From Lachnospiraceae bacterium UBA935 (GTDB lineage: Bacteria > Bacillota > Clostridia > Lachnospirales > Lachnospiraceae), in NCBI GenBank assembly GCA_002293525.1, contig DBDJ01000005.1:1-49152 (forward strand): a DNA stretch of 49,152 nucleotides. The letters run 5' to 3'. Positions 33,850 to 42,671 of the stretch are shown piece after piece. Each line of letters opens with the position of its first letter. The first letter of the stretch is position 1. The notes beneath the pieces were generated by a model that did not search any database, was not told the DNA's origin, and saw nothing but the letters and a program-made list of their open reading frames with translations. The position numbers were made by a program, and so were the translations under genes.

Positions 33850-35442
33850 ATGCATAGACATTATTATACGGATCGTACTTTTATTGTACTCGGTGAAAAT
33901 GAGAAGGCGGCTGCTTTACTTGAAAAAAGAATACTTGAAAATAAGAAAATTGCTTTGCAGAAACCCCAATTCAGCGATGCGGTATCGGATTTGCTTGAAA
34001 ATGATTTTCTTGCCTGGATAAAAGACGCCCCCGTAAACTATACTTTTTTTGAGATCCGGCATTATGGTCATCAGATTAGCGGGTTTTACTTAAATCTTCT
34101 TGAAGATGCAACTTATAAAATATATTATTATGAGGATGAACCGCAGCAACAGTTTGATAAAAGTACCTTTCGGATCAATAATATACCAGACTTATCCAGA
34201 TTCAAACGAGAGTACTATGATGAGCGTTATGGATTAATTACGAATATTTATAAATATCTGGATTCTTTTAATATTGCTTTGGTAGGTTGTGAATTTTCTT
34301 ATCAAAATGAAGTTAATTTTGCATTTGGTCGTGCAGAAGACTTTAGCTTGGCTGAGACAGGGGCACTTTTAGAGTTGCTGGAGCGCCGGTCCATGTGCGA
34401 TGTTCCCGGTGAGCAATGCTATCTGTGTTATGAGAACAATAAGAATTGTTTAACTGACCCCAGGCCGTTCTTATATTACGATTATCAGCATGCCGATATC
34501 CCGCAATTTGATGAAAAGACCAGGTATTATTGGCTAAAAGTTCTGAATTATAAGAAGCAGATTTATGAGTATCTTCCCCTACAGTTTTTTGATATTTATT
34601 CTGAAGATCAACATAAATTTGTGTTGGAGACTTCAAATGGCGTTGCTTTGGGGGGCTCAGTTTACGAAGCAAGATTATTTGCATTGTTAGAACTAATTGA
34701 GAGGGACTCTTTCCTGCTTTTTTGGTATGGCAAAGTAAAAGTTTATGAAATCGATCGTTATTCCATACCCGATAAAGAACGAGAGACGATTGAACGGTAT
34801 GAAAAAAAAGATCGGAAAGTCTATTTGTTTGATTTGACTTTTGATACACAGGTACCTGTAATTTTATGTTTAGTAGTATCGACATCTGATAAGATGAGCA
34901 CCTATATCAGCACTGCTGCCCACATCAATCCGCTGATCGCATTAAGAAATGCCATAAATGAATGCCTTGTAGGACATAAAGTTTATTCCCGGAATAATAA
35001 CATGGGAGAAAAAAATTACAAAGATTCTTTTGATGTTGTTGAAATGGGTGATCATATTGATTTCTCGTCAAGACGTGAATTCATAAAATCATATAGTTTT
35101 ATCATTAATGATAACGAAAAAAAAACCTTTGGTGAACTTTATCGGAATAACGAGTTTACTCGTTTTGAGAATGCAAAAGAGCTCCTGCATTATATTGTAA
35201 ACGAAAGACTGTCGGATCAAAAAGATATTTATTTTGCGGATCTGACATCAGAGCTTAGTTACCGCTATAATTTGTATATCTCGAAGGTAATAGCTCCACA
35301 AATGCTTACAATGACCTTTGGACATAAATATCGAAGAATTAATGGTCAGCGCATTGACAACGGAATCGGAAATTCACAATATCATAACAGACGTCTCATG
35401 AAGAGAGGAGAAATCAATGAATGTGCCCATCCCTTCCCTTAA
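33850..35442 (+). CDS. Azoline-forming YcaO cyclodehydratase
   Basis: This 530-residue YcaO protein backbone-phosphorylates with ATP and cyclises Cys/Ser/Thr of the core to azolines. ATP/Mg motifs are visible: SLAETGALLELLERRSM, SVYEARLFALLELIERDSF and ALRNAINECLVG. The protein ends in AHPFP, the Pro-rich C-terminus typical of azoline-forming YcaO enzymes, where it reaches into the active site. Two Cys pairs (around EQCYLCYENNKNCL) are unusual and may bind metal. Its C-terminus overlaps the next gene by 26 bp. Confidence 0.9.
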   Translation: MHRHYYTDRTFIVLGENEKAAALLEKRILENKKIALQKPQFSDAVSDLLENDFLAWIKDAPVNYTFFEIRHYGHQISGFYLNLLEDATYKIYYYEDEPQQQFDKSTFRINNIPDLSRFKREYYDERYGLITNIYKYLDSFNIALVGCEFSYQNEVNFAFGRAEDFSLAETGALLELLERRSMCDVPGEQCYLCYENNKNCLTDPRPFLYYDYQHADIPQFDEKTRYYWLKVLNYKKQIYEYLPLQFFDIYSEDQHKFVLETSNGVALGGSVYEARLFALLELIERDSFLLFWYGKVKVYEIDRYSIPDKERETIERYEKKDRKVYLFDLTFDTQVPVILCLVVSTSDKMSTYISTAAHINPLIALRNAINECLVGHKVYSRNNNMGEKNYKDSFDVVEMGDHIDFSSRREFIKSYSFIINDNEKKTFGELYRNNEFTRFENAKELLHYIVNERLSDQKDIYFADLTSELSYRYNLYISKVIAPQMLTMTFGHKYRRINGQRIDNGIGNSQYHNRRLMKRGEINECAHPFP

Positions 35443-36739
35443 TGAACAAATGATCAATCGATTTACTTTTAATCGGTATCGATTGATTTCCTCTGAGGTC
35501 ATGCCACGCACTAGCACGATAAGATATACCAAAACAGACAATAGCATGTATGTGCTTAACCATAAAAACAAAAATTTCGCAATAATTATGAAACAAATCA
35601 TGCAATATGTACGTTTTGAGCTGGAGAATCCATATTATCTTCATACGGTTTGTCCCTCAGCGCGAGGGTTTAACAGCAATAAATTCTTTATTTATGCGGT
35701 TGATGAGACAAAAATCAATATTTTTGTCTATGATTTAGAAGAAAATCGATTTTATCTGGTATGCGATGAGGAAAACTCCTCTTGTTATCCATGTGCCACT
35801 GAACTGCTGATCGTTTATGACCGTGGCAAAATCGGTAAAAAATATGGGGATTTCGGTTTTATTCTTTCTTTACTGGATTGCGGACATGTTGTACATCAAT
35901 ATAAGCTAATATGTAAATCTATGAATATTCATAGTCAAATCATGTATGGTGGTATTGATGGGTTATATATTCCATGGGAATTGGATAAAGGGACGATCCT
36001 TGCCCGTATTGATCTAAAAGCATTTGCACTGCAAGGGGAAGGGTTGGTCACACAGGCTTTTGCGGAAAAAAAGGTAGACACTGCAGAGATTTGGTTTGAA
36101 GCTCATCATGGCGAAGTGCTTCTTGACAGCTTTATCAAGAAACTGAATCAAGCGGAGTTATTAACGGATTATGCCATATTGGACATATATACCGAGATGA
36201 CCGGGTTAACAGAAATTTCGTTATGCCGTAGCAGTTCTCAGTCTGGTGTTGGGCTTTCTTTTATTAAGTATGAACTTAAGGAAGATGATCTTAGAATGCT
36301 GTTATTTCAGGCGCAGGAGTTGTTAGGATTATCACATATCGGCGAAAAATTGCGCATAAATATAATAAGTCCCCAAAAGCATTATCGGGTATTGGCTGAT
36401 TCTATGACAGCAGAAGATAAGGTGATGGATTTTAATGAGATAATTCATGATTCCAAAGAGTACATAGATGTGACCAACGCCACCCTTGTGATATTTACAG
36501 AGATTCATGAAAAAATACAAGATGATTCGGAATGTACATACATGCATAGCGTGATACAGTCGGCAGAATTCATTCATAGTCTTTCTTTACGACTGACACA
36601 ATATGGTCTATGTGCTCGGCCAATGAAAAATATCGATGAAATATATATTCGCAACAGGGCTGGACATAATGAGTGGATCGTATCTTATTTACTGATAGCG
36701 GGCAAATCTACTTGTTATTCGCTGTTTAACACTTTTTGA
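35417..36739 (+). CDS. SagB-like (nitroreductase-fold) dehydrogenase, two-lobed
   Basis: The 440-residue protein starts after GAGAGGAG. Residues about 130-180 (YGDFGFILSLLDCGHVVHQ) match the helix of SagB-type azoline oxidases that packs on FMN. A second similar segment near the C-terminus (IQSAEFIHSLSLRLTQYGL, then EWIVSYLLIAGKS) suggests two fused nitroreductase-like lobes. The usual R-x-S-x-R phosphate contact is not obvious, so FMN binding may be weak or shared with the SagB protein at 37540-38310. Likely role: oxidation of azolines to azoles, or a structural half of a heterodimeric dehydrogenase. Confidence 0.6.
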   Translation: MNVPIPSLNEQMINRFTFNRYRLISSEVMPRTSTIRYTKTDNSMYVLNHKNKNFAIIMKQIMQYVRFELENPYYLHTVCPSARGFNSNKFFIYAVDETKINIFVYDLEENRFYLVCDEENSSCYPCATELLIVYDRGKIGKKYGDFGFILSLLDCGHVVHQYKLICKSMNIHSQIMYGGIDGLYIPWELDKGTILARIDLKAFALQGEGLVTQAFAEKKVDTAEIWFEAHHGEVLLDSFIKKLNQAELLTDYAILDIYTEMTGLTEISLCRSSSQSGVGLSFIKYELKEDDLRMLLFQAQELLGLSHIGEKLRINIISPQKHYRVLADSMTAEDKVMDFNEIIHDSKEYIDVTNATLVIFTEIHEKIQDDSECTYMHSVIQSAEFIHSLSLRLTQYGLCARPMKNIDEIYIRNRAGHNEWIVSYLLIAGKSTCYSLFNTF

Positions 36740-36749
36740 GGAGAATCGG

Positions 36750-37574
36750 ATGTGGCATGCAATTTATATCTATATTCATGATGTTTGGACACAGGAGAAG
36801 TTGATGCTTGCGTTAAAGAATCTCTTAAATGCTTCCGGGGAACCATGGTTTTTCATTAAGTATTGGCATGGTGGTCCCCACCTCCGAGTAAGATTTAAAG
36901 ATGCGGGCGCAAGCATTAAAATAGAAGAAATAATTAATCATTTCTTAGCGGCTAATAAAATGGAATCATTAAACCGTGATGCCTATTATCAAGCAATCCA
37001 TTTTGATGGCGAAGATATTGATCAAGATACTTTGCCATGGTATGAGCCAGGAACCTATTTTTACACCCCATATGAGCCAGAAACGGAACGTTACGGGACT
37101 GGAAGGTTGCTGTCACTCAATGAAGATGTTTTTCATGCGTCATCTCAGTTAGCAGTGAAAGCATTTGAAACAATTCCAAAATTCAATACAAGAATTGTTT
37201 TTGCTGTTTATCTAATGAAACGAATCATGGCTGCCACCATTGGATTTGACACGGAGTATTTATATCGCTATGAAAGTTATTGGAAAACCATGGCGGGTAA
37301 TATCAAAGAAAATAAACATGTCATGCATGAAATAATAAAATTAGTTTTTGAGTCAGAAAGTCTTTTTATATTTCTTGAAGAAGAAATCAGAGAACTGATC
37401 AGAAGGATACAGATTATTAGAAAAGAATCAGATCAATTTACTTATATGTTGTCTTCACAAATGCATATGAACAACAACCGTATTTCCATAACGCCGGCAT
37501 ATGAATACATAATATCCAAAAGCATAGGAGAATATTTACATGGCAAAATGGCAGACACGAAACAGCAAGTATAA
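36750..37574 (+). CDS. LanB elimination domain, stand-alone (thiopeptide-type bacteriocin domain)
   Basis: This 274-residue protein begins MWHAIYIYIHDVW and shows WFFIKYWHGGPHLRVRFK, the hallmark of the thiopeptide-type bacteriocin biosynthesis domain. YEPETERYGTGRLLSLNEDVF follows, whose YEPE-RYG heart is typical of SpaB_C elimination domains. It should remove glutamate from glutamylated Ser/Thr to give Dha/Dhb, working with the protein at 29127-31592 (TbtC/TclL role). RBS GAGGAG. It overlaps the next gene by 35 bp. Confidence 0.82.
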   Translation: MWHAIYIYIHDVWTQEKLMLALKNLLNASGEPWFFIKYWHGGPHLRVRFKDAGASIKIEEIINHFLAANKMESLNRDAYYQAIHFDGEDIDQDTLPWYEPGTYFYTPYEPETERYGTGRLLSLNEDVFHASSQLAVKAFETIPKFNTRIVFAVYLMKRIMAATIGFDTEYLYRYESYWKTMAGNIKENKHVMHEIIKLVFESESLFIFLEEEIRELIRRIQIIRKESDQFTYMLSSQMHMNNNRISITPAYEYIISKSIGEYLHGKMADTKQQV

Positions 37575-38310
37575 AGATATTGATGTAGTAAGACAATTTC
37601 ATCGTCACACCATGCACCTAAAAGCCAATTTCTCAGAAAATAGAATTTCGGAGATCAGTTATGATGATTATAAAAGAACCGCCGGTAATGTCAAAATGGG
37701 TTTAGAGACAGCCGATGATGTTTCTTTTGATAATAATCTGCTTGAAGTTATTCAAAGACGCCGAACAAGCTGGAATTTTGAGAAAAATATGGATCGTAAA
37801 CAATTGGCATTTTTACTGGAAAAATCTTTAGGTGTTACAACTGTTAAAGATTATCAAGGACGGCAGGTTTATTTACGAGCCTACCCCTCGGCAGGAGCAT
37901 TATATTCCGTCATTCCAATGGTTTATATTAATAAGGTCGAAGCAGATCTGAACGGACTGTTGTTTGAATATGTACCCGAATCAAATGAATTGTACGTGGT
38001 AAGAGAAGCATCTTTGGAAGTATTGGATGATCTGACCTCAACAACCAAATTTACTGAAAAAAAGTTTTCCAATGCCAGTATTGTTATGTTTTTCCTGTTC
38101 AATTTCAAACCGATTTTCAAAAAGTACTCAGCGTTATCATATCGGCTAGGTCTGCTGGAAGCGGGACATATGAGTTCTTCCTGTCAAATGATTGCCACTG
38201 CAATGGGTTACAGCGCTGTTCCTGTCGGCGGATTTTATGATGTAAATGTTAACAGGTTTTTAAAGGCTGGGAAAAATGAATTCTGTTTATATATTTTACC
38301 GGTAGGATAG
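37540..38310 (+). CDS. SagB-type FMN azoline dehydrogenase
   Basis: This 256-residue protein is a canonical SagB. It shows RRRTSWNFEKN (the R-x-S-x-x-F block for FMN phosphate), YLRAYPSAGALYSVIPMVY, GLLFEYVPESNELY and YRLGLLEAGHMSSSCQMIATAMGYSAVPVGGF. It should oxidise thiazolines/oxazolines to aromatic azoles. The start lies inside the preceding gene, with AGGAGA upstream. An N-terminal tail of about 40 residues (VRQFHRHTMHLK) is shared with other TOMM SagB proteins. Confidence 0.9.
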   Translation: MAKWQTRNSKYKDIDVVRQFHRHTMHLKANFSENRISEISYDDYKRTAGNVKMGLETADDVSFDNNLLEVIQRRRTSWNFEKNMDRKQLAFLLEKSLGVTTVKDYQGRQVYLRAYPSAGALYSVIPMVYINKVEADLNGLLFEYVPESNELYVVREASLEVLDDLTSTTKFTEKKFSNASIVMFFLFNFKPIFKKYSALSYRLGLLEAGHMSSSCQMIATAMGYSAVPVGGFYDVNVNRFLKAGKNEFCLYILPVG

Positions 38311-38318
38311 GAGCGGAC

Positions 38319-39197
38319 ATGTATATACGAATGAAACACAAGTACAGCTTAATTGTTAGAAATAATAATATTGCCATCTATGATGCCGATAAGGATAATA
38401 TATGTTACAGAATGAAATTATCAGATATAAGAGTAATTGAGCTGCTAGAACGGTTACGAATGCCACTTTATCTTAATGATGAAACGGAGCAGGATACGAC
38501 ACTAATAAAAGGATTATTGAGTAAGTATTTATCAGATTATTTTGAAGAGGTTGACCGGGATTCCTATTTAAATGAATGTATCAGAAACAATAAGATAAAC
38601 AGATTTCATGATTTATACAAAAATGGATATGATTTAAATGGTCAGGCACTCATGGCGTTAGTTAGAAAGGTATTATATATGAATCGGTTTGTTTTTATTG
38701 GTTTTGAGCAGTTACCGGAATACTATGGAGTTTATCATTATAAGATCCAAACGGACGAAGAAGTAATTGAATTCAATAGCAATGACATTTACATTATTAA
38801 TATCGCTAAGGTATCTTGGACATGGATGAAAAAATTTGAAAAGTTGTCGCTTAGAAGCGGTGCAATCCGATTATATGTAAGGGAGAATAACCGTTACCTT
38901 CAAATCGGGCCGACGTTAAATGATCATGATTTTGGCTGTCTTTTCTGTGATAGAAGGTTAGAAAATCTATATGTAGAGACCGAGCTGTTTGACGAATTAT
39001 CTCCAATCGGTTCAGCCTTACTTGAGATGGAATTAATCAAAATATGCCGATGCATGATTGAAGCTACAATAGAAGATATAACCATTAGCAATGGTAAGTT
39101 TTTTGTTTTAGATAAATATACAATGGAAGCCAAACAAGAAGATAAAATAATTGATGTCAATTGTAAATTATGCGGAGGGATAGATGATGAGTTATGA
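38319..39197 (+). CDS. ThiF-like TOMM cyclodehydratase partner (Ocin-ThiF-like) with zinc site
   Basis: The 292-residue protein has a Rossmann-like middle (NDIYIINIAKVSWTWMKKF) followed by LQIGPTLNDHDFGCLFCDRR, the GP-x-x-x-x-x-x-CxxC-x-R block of E1-like TOMM proteins. A second pair (CKLCGG) sits at the very C-terminus, so the two CxxC pairs can form a zinc tetrathiolate. Such C/F proteins enhance YcaO activity and bind substrate. RBS AGGAGCGG; it overlaps the second YcaO gene by 14 bp, which suggests that this protein may serve that YcaO. Confidence 0.75.
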   Translation: MYIRMKHKYSLIVRNNNIAIYDADKDNICYRMKLSDIRVIELLERLRMPLYLNDETEQDTTLIKGLLSKYLSDYFEEVDRDSYLNECIRNNKINRFHDLYKNGYDLNGQALMALVRKVLYMNRFVFIGFEQLPEYYGVYHYKIQTDEEVIEFNSNDIYIINIAKVSWTWMKKFEKLSLRSGAIRLYVRENNRYLQIGPTLNDHDFGCLFCDRRLENLYVETELFDELSPIGSALLEMELIKICRCMIEATIEDITISNGKFFVLDKYTMEAKQEDKIIDVNCKLCGGIDDEL

Positions 39198-40818
39198 AAC
39201 AAGGTGGAAAGAAATAAGCCCAGAAGAGACCATTCATAAAATAAAGAATTTTTTAAGGGCAAATGATATATATGTATTGGAAATCAATAAGATAAATTCG
39301 GGAACCTGTTATGCCGTGACGCTTTTGCTTAAAGACACCAATTTATTTGTAAACGGAAAGGGTTCCACGGAATTATTTGCCTTGGCAAGTGCCTATGGTG
39401 AACTTATGGAACGTCTATCCACTCTCACGATATTCAGATATCATTATCGATCATGTTACCGAGATTTTATTCTTTTACCTAACGAAACCCTTTGTCATAA
39501 AAATGGATATACTGAATATATAGCAAATTATAAAGACGCTTTAAGAATACAGGAATATTTTACGGATTATCAAGAAGCACTTATCATGGAAAAATACTTA
39601 AAAATAAGTGATAATACATATGAAATGCTGCCGCTTGCTATTATTGATATTTTGTACGGAACAAACGGAATGTCATATGGTAATACACTTAACGAAGCAA
39701 AAATACAAGCAATATCAGAAATATTTGAACGATTTGCAAACCGGGAAATTGTATTAAGAAAACTGGCACCTTGTCGGATTGAGAATATTGAGAAGATAGT
39801 AAATACAAAACTTTATAAAATAATAAATGAGTTTAAAACTGACGAGTATGACTTTGAAATACTTGATGCTGGACTGGGAATGGAATTGCCCGTGGTTTGC
39901 CTGCTGTTCAGCCATAAAAAATCAGGAAAGTATTATGTAAAATTTGGTTCTCATTTTGATATTAATATCGCCGTAGAGAGATGTTTTACTGAATTATTCC
40001 AAGGTAGAAGTATTGATCGTACTGATTTTCTAAAAGAGAAGTTTTACTTTGAAGATAAAGAATGGATTAATAAGAATCTCATATCAATCTTACATAGTGG
40101 AGAAGGGTATTATCCACTAGAATTTTTTCATACAGACGAACCCTCCTATTCACCAGTACGATGGAAGATTTTTGATTCGAATGATCATGCACTTGTTTAT
40201 TTCGAGTATTTACTAAAGAGGATTTCAGATAAAGTCTATTATGCAGACTATAGTCATCACGGTCATTATATTGTAAAATATTTAGCCAAAGGTGTCAGCG
40301 AAATATGTGCTTTTCCTGATATAAGAATTAAATCTCAAATGTATCTCATCAAAAATGCAGAAAGGCTTAAGAGTTTGATTGACTGTAATGTAGAGGAAGC
40401 AGAAGGTTTATTAAATTTTGTCAATACAAAGAATGATGCAGAATCACTCATCCCCTATTTAAGGCATCCGGTTAAGCGAACAGGCAAATACAGATTTTTT
40501 AATTTGGCGTTTTTAAAGTTAATTACAGCAATAAAGCAAGAAAATAAGGAAGAGATAATTAGATGTCTTAGTTTGTATGAAGACTGCGTTGACTTCGGTC
40601 ATATTATTGAAAAAATAAAAACAGAATTGAAAGCAATAAATGAAACTGGCTTGAAAGACTTCTGTGCAAGATTATTGAAATTATTATTATTTGATTTGTT
40701 TGATTTCGATTTATTCTTGACAAATCGGTTTTGCGAAGCGGGGGAATGTTATTGTAATGAAATTCAAGAAAATTACAGCAAAATGAGGGAAATAATGAAT
40801 GTCAGATTTGATAATTAG
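39184..40818 (+). CDS. Second YcaO protein, E. coli YcaO type
   Basis: This 544-residue protein follows E. coli YcaO rather than azoline-forming enzymes: GKGSTELFALASAYGELMERLS, then YGTNGMSYGNTLNEAKIQAISEIFERF, whose NGMSxGNT heart is characteristic, then INIAVERCFTELFQGRS. About 150 residues of helical C-terminal domain follow, as in E. coli YcaO, and there is no HPxP end. E. coli YcaO is linked to RimO-dependent methylthiolation of ribosomal protein S12; other YcaO types make thioamides or amidines. In a RiPP operon that already has an azoline-forming YcaO this is unexpected. It may act on a different core residue or the backbone. RBS CGGAGGG. Confidence 0.88.
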   Translation: MMSYETRWKEISPEETIHKIKNFLRANDIYVLEINKINSGTCYAVTLLLKDTNLFVNGKGSTELFALASAYGELMERLSTLTIFRYHYRSCYRDFILLPNETLCHKNGYTEYIANYKDALRIQEYFTDYQEALIMEKYLKISDNTYEMLPLAIIDILYGTNGMSYGNTLNEAKIQAISEIFERFANREIVLRKLAPCRIENIEKIVNTKLYKIINEFKTDEYDFEILDAGLGMELPVVCLLFSHKKSGKYYVKFGSHFDINIAVERCFTELFQGRSIDRTDFLKEKFYFEDKEWINKNLISILHSGEGYYPLEFFHTDEPSYSPVRWKIFDSNDHALVYFEYLLKRISDKVYYADYSHHGHYIVKYLAKGVSEICAFPDIRIKSQMYLIKNAERLKSLIDCNVEEAEGLLNFVNTKNDAESLIPYLRHPVKRTGKYRFFNLAFLKLITAIKQENKEEIIRCLSLYEDCVDFGHIIEKIKTELKAINETGLKDFCARLLKLLLFDLFDFDLFLTNRFCEAGECYCNEIQENYSKMREIMNVRFDN

Positions 40819-41956
40819 TTTATTTGAAGTGGACGGAGTTCTTTTTTCATATGATAAAGAGAATACGATTATAGATATTAATCCGAATATAGTAAGCTTA
40901 GATGACATAGAAAAATTTATGCGTTGTTTTTCTTTTAAAATGTTGATTTGTAATATTTACTCATGTCATTCGTTCTCTGAATTAAGAAGTATTAGATTAT
41001 TTGAAAGTCTATTTTCATGTGCTAAATTAAAACTTCTATATCATCTTGTTGAAGATGAAAATGAAAAAATGACCTATCAGGAAAAAGCAGTTGAGTACCG
41101 GAAAAATTCCATAAAGAGTTATCTTACACAAAATTATCCTATTGATGACATAACGATATGTAAACATCTGAAAATAAAAAACGGCGTTGAGGAAAAGCAA
41201 ATCAAATTATGTAAATATTTACCTCTGAATAGTGTTTATATCTATGACAGCAAAAGCAAGGATCATAAAAACAGTATATATAATATCATGTATGACACTG
41301 AAGACTGTTTGGAATACGGTGACATTATAATAGCAAAAGGTATATATAGTCCCTTTGAAATGGATTCTAAAAATTTAATAGAAATCATGGCTAAGTTAGA
41401 AAAAGGCGAAAAGCTTAACAGCTACTTTGCTGATTTTACTTATATTGAAGGAATGAAACAAAAAATCGGGGTGGCTTCTATGCATTGTCTTGAGTTAATA
41501 AATGACGAAATCTATACTAAGCAGTATGATTCCATCCTCTATCTGGGTAAGAACGATGAACATCGTGATCGGTTGGTTCTGAGGTTAACAAATCATAGTC
41601 GGATCGAACGTTTACGAAAATGTAAGTTAATGGAACAAATATTTATGTTTGTATCAAGATTGGCAATTAGTACGCCATACTGCGCAGCTAATATTCTTTT
41701 TTCTAAGGAATATAATACGGTTTTATCGAATTACCTATGGCCCTTTATTTTACTCACTACCAACCAATATCAATTTATTATTAACATTGAGGATCATAAA
41801 ATAAAGAAGCAAAAAAAGTCGGAAATAAAGCTGTGTGACATTTATACCGAGGATTTTGCCGCTTCCTTAGTGAAAAAAGAAGAATTTACCATGCTGTCTG
41901 AGCAGGTAAAAGAAGAATGGAGGTTAAATGATCGCACTTATTGGAGGATTGAGTAA
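40799..41956 (+). CDS. Unknown protein of the RiPP cluster (possibly degenerate nitroreductase-like)
   Basis: I do not recognise this 385-residue protein. It is soluble and rich in Lys, Ile and Cys, with no signal peptide. A segment near the end (LMEQIFMFVSRLAISTPYC, then YLWPFILLTTNQYQFI) weakly resembles the C-terminal lobe of the SagB-like protein at 35417-36739, and EYGDIIIAKGIYSPFE looks like a beta-hairpin of a nitroreductase lobe. It starts inside the second YcaO gene and contains the start of the SDR gene, so it is clearly part of the operon and could be the partner of the second YcaO. Confidence 0.55.
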   Translation: MSDLIISLFEVDGVLFSYDKENTIIDINPNIVSLDDIEKFMRCFSFKMLICNIYSCHSFSELRSIRLFESLFSCAKLKLLYHLVEDENEKMTYQEKAVEYRKNSIKSYLTQNYPIDDITICKHLKIKNGVEEKQIKLCKYLPLNSVYIYDSKSKDHKNSIYNIMYDTEDCLEYGDIIIAKGIYSPFEMDSKNLIEIMAKLEKGEKLNSYFADFTYIEGMKQKIGVASMHCLELINDEIYTKQYDSILYLGKNDEHRDRLVLRLTNHSRIERLRKCKLMEQIFMFVSRLAISTPYCAANILFSKEYNTVLSNYLWPFILLTTNQYQFIINIEDHKIKKQKKSEIKLCDIYTEDFAASLVKKEEFTMLSEQVKEEWRLNDRTYWRIE

Positions 41957-42629
41957 ATTAGGGGTTGCGTTTATCAAAAATGGCGATGGCCAGTATTTCA
42001 TTATAGACAGCCCGTCGGCAATTGCGTTACATAGAAAGTGGCTTGAAGAAAATAATCACATTTATTTTGCCTTGGATTTCAGATTTATTGATCAACGTGT
42101 TTTGGAGGAGATGGCCTTTTTTCTAGACAAATTGAATAATAGGATAGACCATATTATAATTATGAGCGGGTTGAATGAATATAAAGCGTTTCAGTCAGTG
42201 TTATTGGCAGAGTGGGAAAATGTCTTTCAGGTCTGTCTGGAGGGACCGGTATTTACAGTCAAGCAATTACTTCCTTATTTAAAAGACAAGGGTAATATTA
42301 TTGCCATATCTTCCATGAATTCCATCATGACTCATCCCAATAGAATTGCTTATGCATCAGCTAAAGCAGCGTTAAATCAATGGATACGTAATCTGTCCCA
42401 AGAGTTAAAGGAGCAAAATATATGTGTAAACGCAATTTTGCCTGGGTATATTTATGAAGATAACTATTGGAAACAGGAGTTAATACAAACAAAAGAAAAC
42501 GGTAAGAATATCAAGGATTACTTAATAAAATATAAGAATGTAGTTGATTTAACCAATTTTCTGCTGATTGAAAATGATGGTGCAATAAACGGACAATTAA
42601 TCGTTGTAGATAAAGGATTCAGTGTTTAG
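41928..42629 (+). CDS. Short-chain dehydrogenase/reductase of the RiPP cluster
   Basis: The 233-residue SDR starts after GGAGG inside the preceding gene. Ser (IIAISSMNS), Tyr and Lys (YASAKAALNQW) of the active site are present, as are the PG of NAILPGYI and the C-terminal GQLIVVDKGFS. The cofactor loop is atypical (GGLSKLG) and NNAG is replaced by MSGLNEY. In thiocillin clusters SDRs (TclP, TclS) oxidatively decarboxylate the C-terminal Thr and reduce the resulting ketone; the core here also ends in Thr, so a C-terminal tailoring role is a fair guess. Last gene of the operon. Confidence 0.8.
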   Translation: MIALIGGLSKLGVAFIKNGDGQYFIIDSPSAIALHRKWLEENNHIYFALDFRFIDQRVLEEMAFFLDKLNNRIDHIIIMSGLNEYKAFQSVLLAEWENVFQVCLEGPVFTVKQLLPYLKDKGNIIAISSMNSIMTHPNRIAYASAKAALNQWIRNLSQELKEQNICVNAILPGYIYEDNYWKQELIQTKENGKNIKDYLIKYKNVVDLTNFLLIENDGAINGQLIVVDKGFSV

Positions 42630-42671
42630 GCATATTTTCCGGCTCTCCTGGTCAAATGATTCATCTTGACA

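Noticed and set aside
27474..42629. Plain linear azole peptide (microcin B17 or streptolysin S-like) cluster
   Set aside because: The split LanB pair and a second SpaB_C-fold protein go beyond what those clusters need; a goadsporin-like linear product is still possible if the candidate cyclase is inactive.
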